DNA from: CAYWLQ01 sp964458775
Lineage (GTDB): Bacteria; Myxococcota_A; Polyangia; JAAYKL01
Direction: 5' to 3'
Assembly: GCA_964458775.1 (NCBI GenBank)
Contig: CAYWLQ010000005.1
Location: 15,666-79,665, forward strand
Length of the DNA stretch: 64,000 bases
Shown here: piece after piece, positions 26,744 through 35,894 of the stretch
Layout: each line of letters begins with the position of its first letter
How positions within the stretch are numbered: the first letter of the stretch is position 1
Translations under genes and position numbers: made by a program
The notes under the pieces: model-generated
Databases searched by the model: none
Seen by the model: only the letters and a program-made list of their open reading frames with translations
What the model was told of the DNA's origin: nothing

Positions 26744-27688
26744 ATGGCATACCGTTCAGGTTTAATGGTCAAAACATTTATACTGATAAATTACCTATCG
26801 GCAATCGGTTGCGAGGGAACACTTGCAGACGGAATGCCGAGCGATATTAGATGCGACGCATGTCACAGAAGTGATTCCAACCCTAATCCTGTCCTATATC
26901 CTGATTCAAATTTCAACAACGGTTTGTATTCTGACACAGATCTATCAGCTGCTTCAGCGCAAAATCATTTAGTTCATCACAGAAGCGGCGTTACCTGCGA
27001 TGCTTGCCACCTTGTACCCGACCGTTTGGATTCTCCAGGCCACATAAACGGAATGCCGGCGGATGTTACTTTTACGGGTTGGGGAATCCCTGAAGGAGCT
27101 GATAACGCAAGCTGGGATTATGAAACAAAAACCTGCTTCAATACATATTGTCATGGAACACTCCTGTTCAGAGAGGGAAAGCCAAATCTCAAATGGACCG
27201 ATTCTCCTTCTGCAGGAGGACTATCATGCAATGATTGTCATGGTCAAAGAGGAAATCCGCCTCAAACAGGTGCTCATTTAAGGCACGACAAATACAACAT
27301 CGATTGCTCTGTTTGTCATATCGTTCCTATTACAGTCGGCGCCGTCGGTCATGTAGACAAACCACCGTCAGAAGTTATTTTCGGTGCAGGTTCTTTTTCT
27401 AACTTTTCAGTTGCCAATTATAATTACAATACAAAACGATGCGAAAATATCTATTGCCACGGAGCAACAATTGCAGGGGGTCGAAACACCAATCCTCTTT
27501 GGCAAACCCCTCTGTCTGAGGAACCGGCCTCTTGCGACAACTGTCATGGATATCCGCCGTCAGACGATGTTCATCTTTCGTCGATGACTGTATGTTATAT
27601 ATGTCATACTCAAACACTTAACGAGGACGAAACCGTCAATTGGGCAAACGGTTTTCATATTAACGGCGTCAGCAACAGTGACTTTTAA
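26744..27688 (+). CDS. Multihaem cytochrome with CX4CH/CXXCH motifs, possible lipoprotein
   Basis: The sequence has six CXXCH motifs (CDACH twice, CNDCH, CSVCH, CDNCH, CYICH) and two CX4CH motifs (CFNTYCH, CENIYCH), so up to eight haems. The alternating CX4CH...CXXCH layout, with a following Gly, matches a domain family known from Geobacter outer-membrane cytochromes. The N-terminus has a short hydrophobic segment ending SAIGC, an acceptable lipobox. ATG 26744 follows GAGGA; an adjacent TTG is less likely. The neighbouring porin gene suggests that this is the outer face or channel cytochrome of the conduit. Confidence 0.88.
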   Translation: MAYRSGLMVKTFILINYLSAIGCEGTLADGMPSDIRCDACHRSDSNPNPVLYPDSNFNNGLYSDTDLSAASAQNHLVHHRSGVTCDACHLVPDRLDSPGHINGMPADVTFTGWGIPEGADNASWDYETKTCFNTYCHGTLLFREGKPNLKWTDSPSAGGLSCNDCHGQRGNPPQTGAHLRHDKYNIDCSVCHIVPITVGAVGHVDKPPSEVIFGAGSFSNFSVANYNYNTKRCENIYCHGATIAGGRNTNPLWQTPLSEEPASCDNCHGYPPSDDVHLSSMTVCYICHTQTLNEDETVNWANGFHINGVSNSDF

Positions 27689-27700
27689 AAGTAGTATGTT

Positions 27701-29326
27701 GTGAAAAATAGGAGAATAACGAGGTTGACAAATAAACAAACAAAGCCTGCCGCAGATCAATACTCGTTAATGACTGCGCATTATAAGTCAACTCGGTTAA
27801 TACAGGTAATTCTTGCTGTAGCGGGTATAATGATGTTTGTGGATGCAAAGTCCAGTGCTGATGAGTCAACCGAAGTAGAAACTGTAAGCACAAGCGCAGA
27901 TGACAGCTCAGGCGACAACCAAGAGCAAAAAGAAGATGAGACTCCGATTGGTTGGTATTTGGACATTTTTGCAAAACAAGAATACAGATTTCGATATTCT
28001 ACTGTTCCCAAGGTAGAATCGACAATTCTCGATGGCGGAAGAGATTCCACAAGAGACCTCAGCCGCGGAGGTGATCAAGATTTACATTTGTTTTTCGGCG
28101 GAAGCATGCGCGACTATAAGGACAGATTCTATGTTACAACGTCCATGGGACTTTTTGCGGACATCGACGGTTTTGTATCTTCAGGACAGGCATCTACATT
28201 TTCCTCAACAAATGAAAATGCAGCATCTACTGCTTCATTGGTCAACAGATCGCACGAAGCAGTTCGTTTTGACATTTATACTTTGTCAGGAGAGTACTAT
28301 TCCAGAAAAGTTCTTGCACTGGCACGAGTGGGGCGTCAGATAAGCGAGCACGGCAAAACAGTTTCTTTTGACGGCGCGGCTTTTGACCTTAGACTTTACA
28401 AGTCCTATCTCGGTATGTTTCTGCTCGGCGGCAGATCCGTTCATTTTTTTGAAACCGACCCTAACCTTTACGAAGACTGGCTTGCTTCAACCGGTTTTGT
28501 AATAAGGCCGCTTAAAAACCTGAAGCTGGAACTAGAATATCGAATGAACGCTGAAGACTCCGCAAACCACAATACTCTTTTGGACGGAGTAACAGATATT
28601 TCAAATGACAAAATAACAGATCACACCTATGGAATATCTGCCTGGTATCATTATGGAGATTTTTTGTATTTAAAAGGATATTTTCGCGGTTTGGGAGCCT
28701 CTGCGGCAGATGCCGGCGGAATATTCAACTTGGATTTTAATCCTATCGAAACAAGTCTGGATTTAAGAGTAGATGCTCAATTAATGTCATACAGACAAAT
28801 AAATGAATCAGACAACCCGTACTTTGCTGTTTTAGGAGAGAGCCTTCCGCACATTCGCATGAACGCGGATTTGAAGAAGAGTTTTTCTCAAGACAAAGGC
28901 ATTTATACTATGCATGTCGGCTGGGCAGCCAGAATGCTTACACAAGATGTGCCGTCTGCTTTTAATCGTGACCACGGCAGGGTTTATTTTGCATTTGACG
29001 CAGCCGATATTGTTTTAAAGGGGCCTTTTATTTCAGCCATTGCAGAGTTTCATTATGATCATCAAAATGACTCTAATCGTATCATTACCGTAGGAGGCTC
29101 AGTAGGATACGACCAAAAGCTTATTCGATTAGAGGCGGGCACTTACTACAATAGAGTAAAATACACCTATTATGCAGATGTAAATGAGATTGAAGATGTA
29201 AGAACATACTATGCGGACATTAAGTTAAAACCCATAAAATGGTTTACTGTAAGGGCCAAATATGAGTTGGAACAATTTGACAGGCTTATTCATACAGCAG
29301 TTCTGACCTTAACACAGGTATATTGA
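27701..29326 (+). CDS. Outer-membrane beta-barrel protein (porin of a porin-cytochrome conduit)
   Basis: After a signal peptide (hydrophobic core near LIQVILAVAGIMMF) and an acidic stretch, the chain consists of alternating polar and hydrophobic strands ending in aromatic residues, for example LKLELEYRMN, LYLKGYFRGLG and VRAKYELEQF, and finishes LTLTQVY. This is typical of a 16- to 20-strand outer-membrane barrel. It sits between two multihaem cytochrome genes, as MtrB/PioB/OmbB-type porins do, so it likely sheathes a cytochrome wire. I cannot show homology to any one of these families. The start is uncertain: GTG 27701, TTG 27725 behind GGAG, or ATG 27770 just before the signal peptide. Confidence 0.78.
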   Translation: MKNRRITRLTNKQTKPAADQYSLMTAHYKSTRLIQVILAVAGIMMFVDAKSSADESTEVETVSTSADDSSGDNQEQKEDETPIGWYLDIFAKQEYRFRYSTVPKVESTILDGGRDSTRDLSRGGDQDLHLFFGGSMRDYKDRFYVTTSMGLFADIDGFVSSGQASTFSSTNENAASTASLVNRSHEAVRFDIYTLSGEYYSRKVLALARVGRQISEHGKTVSFDGAAFDLRLYKSYLGMFLLGGRSVHFFETDPNLYEDWLASTGFVIRPLKNLKLELEYRMNAEDSANHNTLLDGVTDISNDKITDHTYGISAWYHYGDFLYLKGYFRGLGASAADAGGIFNLDFNPIETSLDLRVDAQLMSYRQINESDNPYFAVLGESLPHIRMNADLKKSFSQDKGIYTMHVGWAARMLTQDVPSAFNRDHGRVYFAFDAADIVLKGPFISAIAEFHYDHQNDSNRIITVGGSVGYDQKLIRLEAGTYYNRVKYTYYADVNEIEDVRTYYADIKLKPIKWFTVRAKYELEQFDRLIHTAVLTLTQVY

Positions 29327-29335
29327 GGAACGACA

Positions 29336-30187
29336 ATGACAAAACGAACCATAATAGCAGTTCTTTCAATTGTCGCGGCCGCAGCTCTTACAACAGTTTG
29401 TAAGTCTTTTTTTGCTAAGGATCAGCAATGGTTTTCGCATAAAAGACATATCGAGGATTACAATTCTGATTGTGAAAATTGTCATAATATGAAGGCTGAT
29501 CCTCCTGTTTTTGGGGGAATGTCAACCTGTGAAGGATGCCACGATGAATCACTGAGCAAACCTGTTTTAAAACACAAAGCCAAGCGCTACGAGATAATTT
29601 TTTCGCATGATTTGCACAACAACGTTGCTGTGTGTACCGAATGTCATGAGACAACAGCAAAGGACAAGCAAAAACGAAACATGCCGATGCAGTCTTATTC
29701 ACGATGTTTGTCCTGTCATGAAGAAAATGCAATTCATATTTCGCCTTTTAAATGTTCGTCCTGCCACAAACAAACCGACAAGCAAACCCGTCCTGATAAT
29801 CATAAGAAAACCTGGCTTCAAAGTCACGGAAAGGCAGCGGAATGGAAACTGGACAAAGGACACGGAAACGACTGCATTTTGTGTCATAAGCAATCGGAGT
29901 GTCAGACCTGTCACAGGACGATGAAACCCAAAAATCATACCGGACTGTGGCGCATGAAAACACACGGTTTGTCTGCTTCTATGGAAAAGGAGCGTTGTAA
30001 GACCTGTCACGAAACAGGAGTGTGTATAACATGCCATCGCAATACAGCACCTCAAAACCATCGAGGAACGTGGCGACGAGCTCACGGAATCTCAGCCAAC
30101 ACGTCACCGGAAAAATGCAGAGTATGTCATAGCCCATCCTTCGGCTCTTCAGTTAACTGCGTAGAGTGTCATCGCGGCAACAGATGA
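29336..30187 (+). CDS. Undecahaem c-type cytochrome, membrane-anchored or periplasmic
   Basis: Eleven CXXCH motifs in 283 residues: CENCH, CEGCH, CTECH, CLSCH, CSSCH, CILCH, CQTCH, CKTCH, CITCH, CRVCH and CVECH. Many free His residues could be the distal ligands. The N-terminal helix (about residues 5-22) is a signal or anchor; TTVC there is a weak lipobox. The haem density is like periplasmic-side conduit cytochromes (for example OmaB or MtrA), which fits its place after the porin gene. GAGGAA precedes ATG 29336, 9 bases after the porin stop, so it is co-transcribed. Confidence 0.9.
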   Translation: MTKRTIIAVLSIVAAAALTTVCKSFFAKDQQWFSHKRHIEDYNSDCENCHNMKADPPVFGGMSTCEGCHDESLSKPVLKHKAKRYEIIFSHDLHNNVAVCTECHETTAKDKQKRNMPMQSYSRCLSCHEENAIHISPFKCSSCHKQTDKQTRPDNHKKTWLQSHGKAAEWKLDKGHGNDCILCHKQSECQTCHRTMKPKNHTGLWRMKTHGLSASMEKERCKTCHETGVCITCHRNTAPQNHRGTWRRAHGISANTSPEKCRVCHSPSFGSSVNCVECHRGNR

Positions 30188-30293
30188 TTCTTTGTCTGTT
30201 TGGGTAAAATCCTAAGCTTTAAAGACAAACAGTAATGTTGATTTCATAGGTGATTCGATTCTTCTTTCTCTTCGTATCATCATCAGTTTTTGA

Positions 30294-30336
30294 CAAGCTG
30301 TTATTGTTTTTTTTGTTTTGTTTAGTAAACAGCTTG
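30294..30336. promoter_or_regulatory. Inverted repeat upstream of mscS
   Basis: CAAGCTGTT (30294-30302) is repeated inverted as AACAGCTTG (30328-30336), with a T-rich spacer of 25 bases. A TTGACA overlaps the left arm (30290-30295). The repeat may be an operator, or a hairpin in the leader of the channel gene. A T-run lies in the loop, not after the stem, so it is not a standard terminator. Confidence 0.4.
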
Positions 30337-30378
30337 ATATTGAGATAAAATCCTTTGTTTATTTAGAGGAGATGCATT

Positions 30379-31434
30379 TTGGAATTAATAGACATAATAA
30401 AAAACTACATCAGTTCTAACCCGCTTGTTTCCGCTGCTTCTATTATTATTATTGCTTGGTTGGTAGCAGTCTTTGTAAACAAAGTTGTACTTCGCGTTTT
30501 TCTCAGGCTGACGCTAAAAACAAAAACCACGATTGACGAAGAGCTGGTTCAAATAGCATCAAAACCTATTTCTACAACGATTTTGCTTATAGGTTTTGAG
30601 CTTGCACTAAAACATACGTCTCTGTCAGCTGACATTGTGTCTATTACTCGCGGTATAATAATGTCTGTTATTATTATGATATGGGCTGTTGCCGGTATGA
30701 AAATGGGAAAAACCGTTTTGGGTGCCATGGCCAAAAAAGCCGGCAAGGAAAAGCTGGTTCAAAGCAGAACTCTTCCGCTGTTTGAAATGGCTGCCAAATT
30801 CATTATAATAAGCGGAGCCTTGTATGGGTTTCTTCTTACTTGGAATGTTGATGTTACTGTATGGTTGGCATCGGCCGGAATCGTCGGTATTGCGGTAGGT
30901 TTTGCTGCCAAAGACTCCCTTGCAAATTTTTTTTCAGGTATTTTCATTATAGCTGATGCTCCTTACAAAATAGGTGATTTCATAATTTTGAGCACAGGAG
31001 AGAGGGGACAGGTTACAGAGATAGGTATTCGCTCAACAAGAATTCTTAACCGCGATGATATGGAAATTATTATTCCCAACGCTGCCATCGGAGCTGCAAA
31101 AATAATAAATGAAACCGCAGGACCGTACACAAAAAGACGTATAAAGGTTAAAGTAGGTGTTTCATACAACAGCGACATCGATAAACTACGAGAATTGCTT
31201 TTACTAATTGCGGGTGAATGTCCTCTCGTAGTTGAAGACCCAGAGCCTCGCGTTAGGTTTAGGGAATTCGGTGAATCTTCATTGGATTTTGAGCTTCTAT
31301 GTTGGATAAACGATCCTGCGGACAAGGGAAAAGCAATAGACTGGCTCAATACTAGAATATTTAAGAAATTCAAAGAGGAAGCCATTGTAATACCTTTCCC
31401 GCAACGGGATATTTATATGAAAACTATAACTTGA
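30379..31434 (+). CDS. Small-conductance mechanosensitive channel, MscS family
   Basis: A 351-residue inner-membrane channel that releases solutes on osmotic down-shock. Membrane helices cover about residues 15-170. The pore helix and beta-domain region shows VWLASAGIVGIAVGFAAKDSLANFFSGIF, here split as GIVGIAVGFAAKD and LANFFSGIF, then YKIGDFI and IPNAAIG, all MscS signatures. The start is TTG 30379, preceded by GAGGAG at 30366-30371 with good spacing; the ATG at 30372 is out of frame. An inverted repeat lies upstream. Confidence 0.92.
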   Translation: MELIDIIKNYISSNPLVSAASIIIIAWLVAVFVNKVVLRVFLRLTLKTKTTIDEELVQIASKPISTTILLIGFELALKHTSLSADIVSITRGIIMSVIIMIWAVAGMKMGKTVLGAMAKKAGKEKLVQSRTLPLFEMAAKFIIISGALYGFLLTWNVDVTVWLASAGIVGIAVGFAAKDSLANFFSGIFIIADAPYKIGDFIILSTGERGQVTEIGIRSTRILNRDDMEIIIPNAAIGAAKIINETAGPYTKRRIKVKVGVSYNSDIDKLRELLLLIAGECPLVVEDPEPRVRFREFGESSLDFELLCWINDPADKGKAIDWLNTRIFKKFKEEAIVIPFPQRDIYMKTIT

Positions 31435-31545
31435 GAAAGGAACGAGGCAAATATCTCGTCCGCCTTCGTTAAGGCTTCGGCAAGATCATCGACTTTGAAG
31501 GTCCAGAAACTCGCTATTTTGTAAATTATCCATATTTCGGTTCTG

Positions 31546-32382
31546 TCATTTTGAATATTTTTGTTTGTTCCGTCGATCTCTTAGCTTTTTCAGAAGTGAC
31601 GCTGACAGAATTCTTACTTCGCCAATTTCATGTCCTCCGGCTGTCATTTCCAGATAGGCTTCAGCTTCCGGTCCGCCGGCTGATGCGATTATCTCTAGAA
31701 TCCTTACTTCCCCTCTAATGTTATTTTTCGGAATAGACTTTAGTATTCTCTGCACGTGAGAAGAATCTGCAATTTTTTTAAGTGCAGAGGCTGAAGCTTC
31801 TGCAACTTCCTGTTTAGGGTCTTTTAGAAGTTCGATTAGAGGAGCAACGGCAGCTTTAGATTGTTTTTTTTCTAAAAGACGAACAGCCAGTATTTGTACA
31901 TCTGCTTCTGCCGCAAATAGAGACTCTATCCATACTTTTTCTGTTCCCTCTGCAACCCTAAGCAGTTCGCGAACAGCAGTCGCTAAATCATGGAGCGCTT
32001 GCTCAAGTACCTGTTGTATAGGTTTGTCCCCTGACAACAAAGCAACGATTGAGGTCTCAATGGCTAGATCTTTGTTTTCGGTCGGTATTTTTATTTGCAG
32101 GAAAAGCTCAATATGATGCTTGTTTCCCGTTAGACGACCTTGCAGTACAGCAGGCTTGGTTTCAAAATTGACCGGTTCAAGCTTTTCAAAAGCCTTTTTT
32201 GCAGCTTTCTCAAATTCTGCCTCTAAAATAACGTTTTCAAAATCGGTTTGTTCTGTCCAGCGGACACTTCCTATTACAGGTATTTTTTTTGTCGTAGGTG
32301 TTTTTGTAGGTGTTTCTGTAGACTGTGTGCTGCAAGCAAGAAAGAGAATAGTCCCAAAACAATATTTGGATATCGGCGTCAT
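31546..32382 (-). CDS. HEAT-repeat lipoprotein
   Basis: A signal peptide ends in the lipobox FLAC. Residues 35-165 form a domain I cannot name. The C-terminal half has HEAT/PBS-type helical repeats (DVQILAVRLLEKKQSKAAV, then PLIELLKDPKQEVAEASASAL and a related repeat near EVRILSASLL). Such repeats bind proteins. The start overlaps the upstream M49-like gene by 4 bases (ATGA), so the two lipoproteins are probably made together and may form a complex. Confidence 0.75.
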   Translation of the reverse strand: MTPISKYCFGTILFLACSTQSTETPTKTPTTKKIPVIGSVRWTEQTDFENVILEAEFEKAAKKAFEKLEPVNFETKPAVLQGRLTGNKHHIELFLQIKIPTENKDLAIETSIVALLSGDKPIQQVLEQALHDLATAVRELLRVAEGTEKVWIESLFAAEADVQILAVRLLEKKQSKAAVAPLIELLKDPKQEVAEASASALKKIADSSHVQRILKSIPKNNIRGEVRILEIIASAGGPEAEAYLEMTAGGHEIGEVRILSASLLKKLRDRRNKQKYSK

Positions 32383-34313
32383 TTAGCTGATCTTTTAGCA
32401 GCCGCCCATTCACTGATTGTAGAAGGTAAAGTTACCGTTACATCGACAATATTGTCGTTTTCATCAATCTGTGCATTTAAAACAGGAGATAAATACGCAG
32501 TCTTATTCTTCACACCTATTCTTTGCATTACCGATTCAACATCTTTTTGCCACGCGTTGGGAAGAGGACCTCCGTCCTTGTCTATTAGTGTTTGCGTTTC
32601 ATTTAGTAAGTCCAAAGAAATCATTCTTTGAAGATCCCCCAAACGCGACGCTATGTGATTTCTCGCCGCTCCATAATCAAGAATTTGTACATAATAATGT
32701 TCGTTATGACGTTTAACTGCAATGACTCCGCTTTCTTGTAATCCTCTAAATACAATGCGCCGAGCGACAACCTGAGCACCGCTGCCTATGTTAGGATTGC
32801 CGGATTGCAAAGCCTCTTCCAATATACGACTGACATATATTAACAAAAGAGCATCGGCGCACTCGGGTTCGGGTATAAGACCCAATTCAACAGACTTTTG
32901 ATCAAAAGCAAAATGAAGCGCCGCCAGGTCAGAATGGATTTCTGATAACACATTTCTCAACGGTGAACTTCCAAAATCAGATATGGCTGCTGAGGTTCCG
33001 CTTTTCCTTGTACCTGCCTGATATCCGACCGCATATTTTAGAATTAGGAATGCAGATAAGGCAGCCTCTCGCCATTTTAGGCGCAAAGCAAGCGTTTCGT
33101 CATCGAAGGAAAAGGCTCGGGCTAAAGCTTCACCTATGGTCTTTTCTCTGCTCAAAGCAGCATTTAAAAATAACATCGTTTTTGTCGTGGTAAAACGGTT
33201 ACCGTAGGTAAGTGCTCCTTGATCGACAACCTCGGACCATGGCGGAGTTGACACAACAAAATAAGCTTGAACATTGGGCGGTGATATATTTTTCCGCGGA
33301 CGTATGAACATTGCATTTCCCGGAAGAGTTCTTTCGTAGTAGGCAACTTCGTTTGCCGCTTTTTTTACCGACAACGAGCTGTCCTCGTCTATGCACACAG
33401 CAATTACATGAAACTGTTCGGTGAGTTTTGTGTCTTCGGCAAGAAAATCTACACTTTTAGGAGAAAGAGCCAATTCGCACAAAACACCGGGTTTATTCAT
33501 ATGCTCTATATATTTTGTATATTCGACAATGTCTTTTGTTAAAAGAAAAGAAGACAATGCATTTATCGAAGATGAATCATTCATTGATAGCAAAACAGAA
33601 ATCTTTTTCAAAACAGAGACTTTTTGCTGGGTAAAAACAGCTGCCATATTTTGCGATGATTCCTTTTCTTCCTTACTTTCGGTATCCTTGATGCTACCGA
33701 ATAATACCGGACGAAGAGACACAAGAAATCGATCCAGTCTTTCAAGCTGATTATAGCCGAGTTCTTTTTCCGCAACGGTATCAAGACCTAAATCATTCCC
33801 TTCTGTAAGCGCAATTTGCGCAGCAGCAGCAAATTCGCCGGGAATAAAAGACGGCCTAATTCTTTCGAATGTCCACGCATCATTGGGACCGTTGTTCAGA
33901 AAAAAACTATCTGAGTACTGTTTGATTTTGAACATTATTTCACTGGGAACTTTTGAGCTGACATCGGATACTGCTTGTAACACATTATTAAGTCTAATTC
34001 CGGCAGTATCTGTTGTCGTGAGGCGAAGAGTGTTTACTGTCTTTTCCGCCTCAGCGAGATAATACAAAGCTTTCTTCTGCTTTATTGTAAATTGAGCAAA
34101 ATCGGGAATCGATAGCGGGACGGCTGTGATGTCGTCAAAAAGATCATTAAGCAAAGGATCAGATTTGGTTTGCGGTTGTTCTTGTTTAACAGAAGCTGAT
34201 TCTTCCTGTTCCGGCTTGGATGAACAACCGTTCAAGGCAATCGGTTCGCATCCCCCAAACAACGCTGCTATCGACAATAGTAACAATTGTAAACGGAATG
34301 CAAAACTCATCAT
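32379..34313 (-). CDS. M49 (dipeptidyl-peptidase III)-like lipoprotein lacking the zinc motif
   Basis: A lipoprotein (lipobox LFGGC) whose C-terminal 320 residues resemble M49 metallopeptidases. The best match is SEIHSDLAALHFAFDQKSVE, then LGLIPEPE, corresponding to the M49 EExxAD segment that supplies a zinc ligand (E458 here), with a following DVTVTLP near the end as in the family. Where active enzymes have HExxGH, this protein has KYAVGY (residues 426-431, DNA 33021-33038), so both His ligands and the catalytic Glu are gone. It is probably an inactive relative kept for binding. The gene lies 3 bases after nadB and overlaps the HEAT lipoprotein gene. Recognition is by eye and needs a profile search. 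Confidence 0.65.
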   Translation of the reverse strand: MMSFAFRLQLLLLSIAALFGGCEPIALNGCSSKPEQEESASVKQEQPQTKSDPLLNDLFDDITAVPLSIPDFAQFTIKQKKALYYLAEAEKTVNTLRLTTTDTAGIRLNNVLQAVSDVSSKVPSEIMFKIKQYSDSFFLNNGPNDAWTFERIRPSFIPGEFAAAAQIALTEGNDLGLDTVAEKELGYNQLERLDRFLVSLRPVLFGSIKDTESKEEKESSQNMAAVFTQQKVSVLKKISVLLSMNDSSSINALSSFLLTKDIVEYTKYIEHMNKPGVLCELALSPKSVDFLAEDTKLTEQFHVIAVCIDEDSSLSVKKAANEVAYYERTLPGNAMFIRPRKNISPPNVQAYFVVSTPPWSEVVDQGALTYGNRFTTTKTMLFLNAALSREKTIGEALARAFSFDDETLALRLKWREAALSAFLILKYAVGYQAGTRKSGTSAAISDFGSSPLRNVLSEIHSDLAALHFAFDQKSVELGLIPEPECADALLLIYVSRILEEALQSGNPNIGSGAQVVARRIVFRGLQESGVIAVKRHNEHYYVQILDYGAARNHIASRLGDLQRMISLDLLNETQTLIDKDGGPLPNAWQKDVESVMQRIGVKNKTAYLSPVLNAQIDENDNIVDVTVTLPSTISEWAAAKRSAK

Positions 34314-34316
34314 AAT

Positions 34317-35894
34317 TCACCGGTTAAATCTGCAAAGCACTATATCTTTGGGTTCGGACAACTCAGAAGGATAGTCCGAAGTATAGTGTAGTCCGCGACT
34401 TTCTTTCCGAAGCAAAGCCGATTCAATTATTAGGTCTGCCACTGTTGCAATATTGCGCAACTCCAAAAGATCCGACGTAATATGATATTTCCAGTAATAG
34501 TCTCTTATTTCTTCGAGCATCATTTCGGAACGTCTCTTTGCTCGCAGAAGTCGTCTGTCAGATCGCACAATTCCCACATAATTCCACATATAGCGTCTTA
34601 CTTCGTCCCAATCTTGAGATACCACGACATGCTCATCACTGGGAACAGCACTGCCAACCCGCCAGTCTGAAACCTCTCCATAGTCAGGTCTGGGTATGTC
34701 AGAAACGCACTCTGATGCTGCATGAGCAAACACTAAACCTTCCAGCAGCGAATTCGAGGCCAATCTATTTGCACCATGAAGGCCGGTGCAAGCAGTTTCG
34801 CCTATGGCAAACAGCCCATGAACGTTTGTACGCCCAAAAAGGTCTGTCTTGACTCCTCCGCAACTATAGTGAGCGGCCGGCACGACAGGAATAGGTTGTT
34901 TGGAAATATCCACACCGAATGTTAAACATGCTGCGCTGATATGGGGAAACCTTTCTGCCAAAAAAGAAGCTCCAAGATGAGTTGCGTCTAGAAAAACACA
35001 ATCCTCTCCGCTCTTTTTCATTTCATGGTCAATGGCTCTGGCAACAACATCTCTGGGCGCCAAATCACCTGCTTCATCTGCATCCTTCATAAATGCATAA
35101 CCGGCAATATTTCTAAGCACAGCTCCTTCTCCCCTAACCGCTTCGGAGATAAGCTGTCCTTTGGCTTGGGGATGAAAAAGAATTGTGGGATGAAATTGTA
35201 AAAATTCCATATTTGACACTTCAGCGCCGGCTCGATAGGCCATAGCAACTCCATCTCCTGTTGCCACATCGGGATTAGAAGTATATAGATAAACTTTTCC
35301 CGCTCCTCCGGTAGCCAATACTGTTGCACGAGCAAGTATAGTATGCACCTCTTTTGATTTAATATCGAGCACATAGGCACCCATGCATACACCGTCAGGT
35401 CCTCTGTTAGGAACAATTAGGTCGACAGCCATATAGTGTTCTAGAATCTTAATGTCACTTCGGCTGCGAGACAAAGCCAGCATGGCGCGCATTACCTCTT
35501 TTCCCGTGGCATCATCTGAATGTACAATTCTCCGTCTGGAATGTCCGCCTTCCTTTCCAAGATCGAGTTCTCCCGGATAGCCGGACCTTTCGGAGAATTT
35601 AACTCCCATTTCAATTAGCTCTCTAACTCTTGCAGGACCTTCTTCCACACACTTTTTAACTGAATCCAAATGACATAAACCTCGACCGGCTGCCAAGGTA
35701 TCTTTTATGTGTTCATCAAAGCTGTCTTCAATACTGAGTACTGTAGCAATACCGCCCTGGGCTCTCTCTGTAGAGGATTCCTCAGCGGTTCGTTTACTAA
35801 TAACAATAACTCGGCCTTGGTTAGCTATACGATTGGCAAAGGTTAGTCCTGCTATACCGCTGCCGATTACAAGGAAGTCGCATTCGATTCGCAT
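34317..35894 (-). CDS. nadB: L-aspartate oxidase
   Basis: NadB oxidises L-aspartate to iminoaspartate with FAD, the first step of NAD synthesis. The FAD-binding fold starts FLVIGSGIAGLTFA. ERAQGGIA, VLATGGAGKVY and YSCGGVKTDLFGRT are family signatures, and the C-terminal helical domain is complete. The 525-residue length is normal. ATG 35894 has GAGGTG upstream and overlaps the end of the SGNH gene by 28 bases. Fumarate can replace oxygen as acceptor, which suits an anaerobe. nadA and nadC are not in the window. Confidence 0.95.
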   Translation of the reverse strand: MRIECDFLVIGSGIAGLTFANRIANQGRVIVISKRTAEESSTERAQGGIATVLSIEDSFDEHIKDTLAAGRGLCHLDSVKKCVEEGPARVRELIEMGVKFSERSGYPGELDLGKEGGHSRRRIVHSDDATGKEVMRAMLALSRSRSDIKILEHYMAVDLIVPNRGPDGVCMGAYVLDIKSKEVHTILARATVLATGGAGKVYLYTSNPDVATGDGVAMAYRAGAEVSNMEFLQFHPTILFHPQAKGQLISEAVRGEGAVLRNIAGYAFMKDADEAGDLAPRDVVARAIDHEMKKSGEDCVFLDATHLGASFLAERFPHISAACLTFGVDISKQPIPVVPAAHYSCGGVKTDLFGRTNVHGLFAIGETACTGLHGANRLASNSLLEGLVFAHAASECVSDIPRPDYGEVSDWRVGSAVPSDEHVVVSQDWDEVRRYMWNYVGIVRSDRRLLRAKRRSEMMLEEIRDYYWKYHITSDLLELRNIATVADLIIESALLRKESRGLHYTSDYPSELSEPKDIVLCRFNR

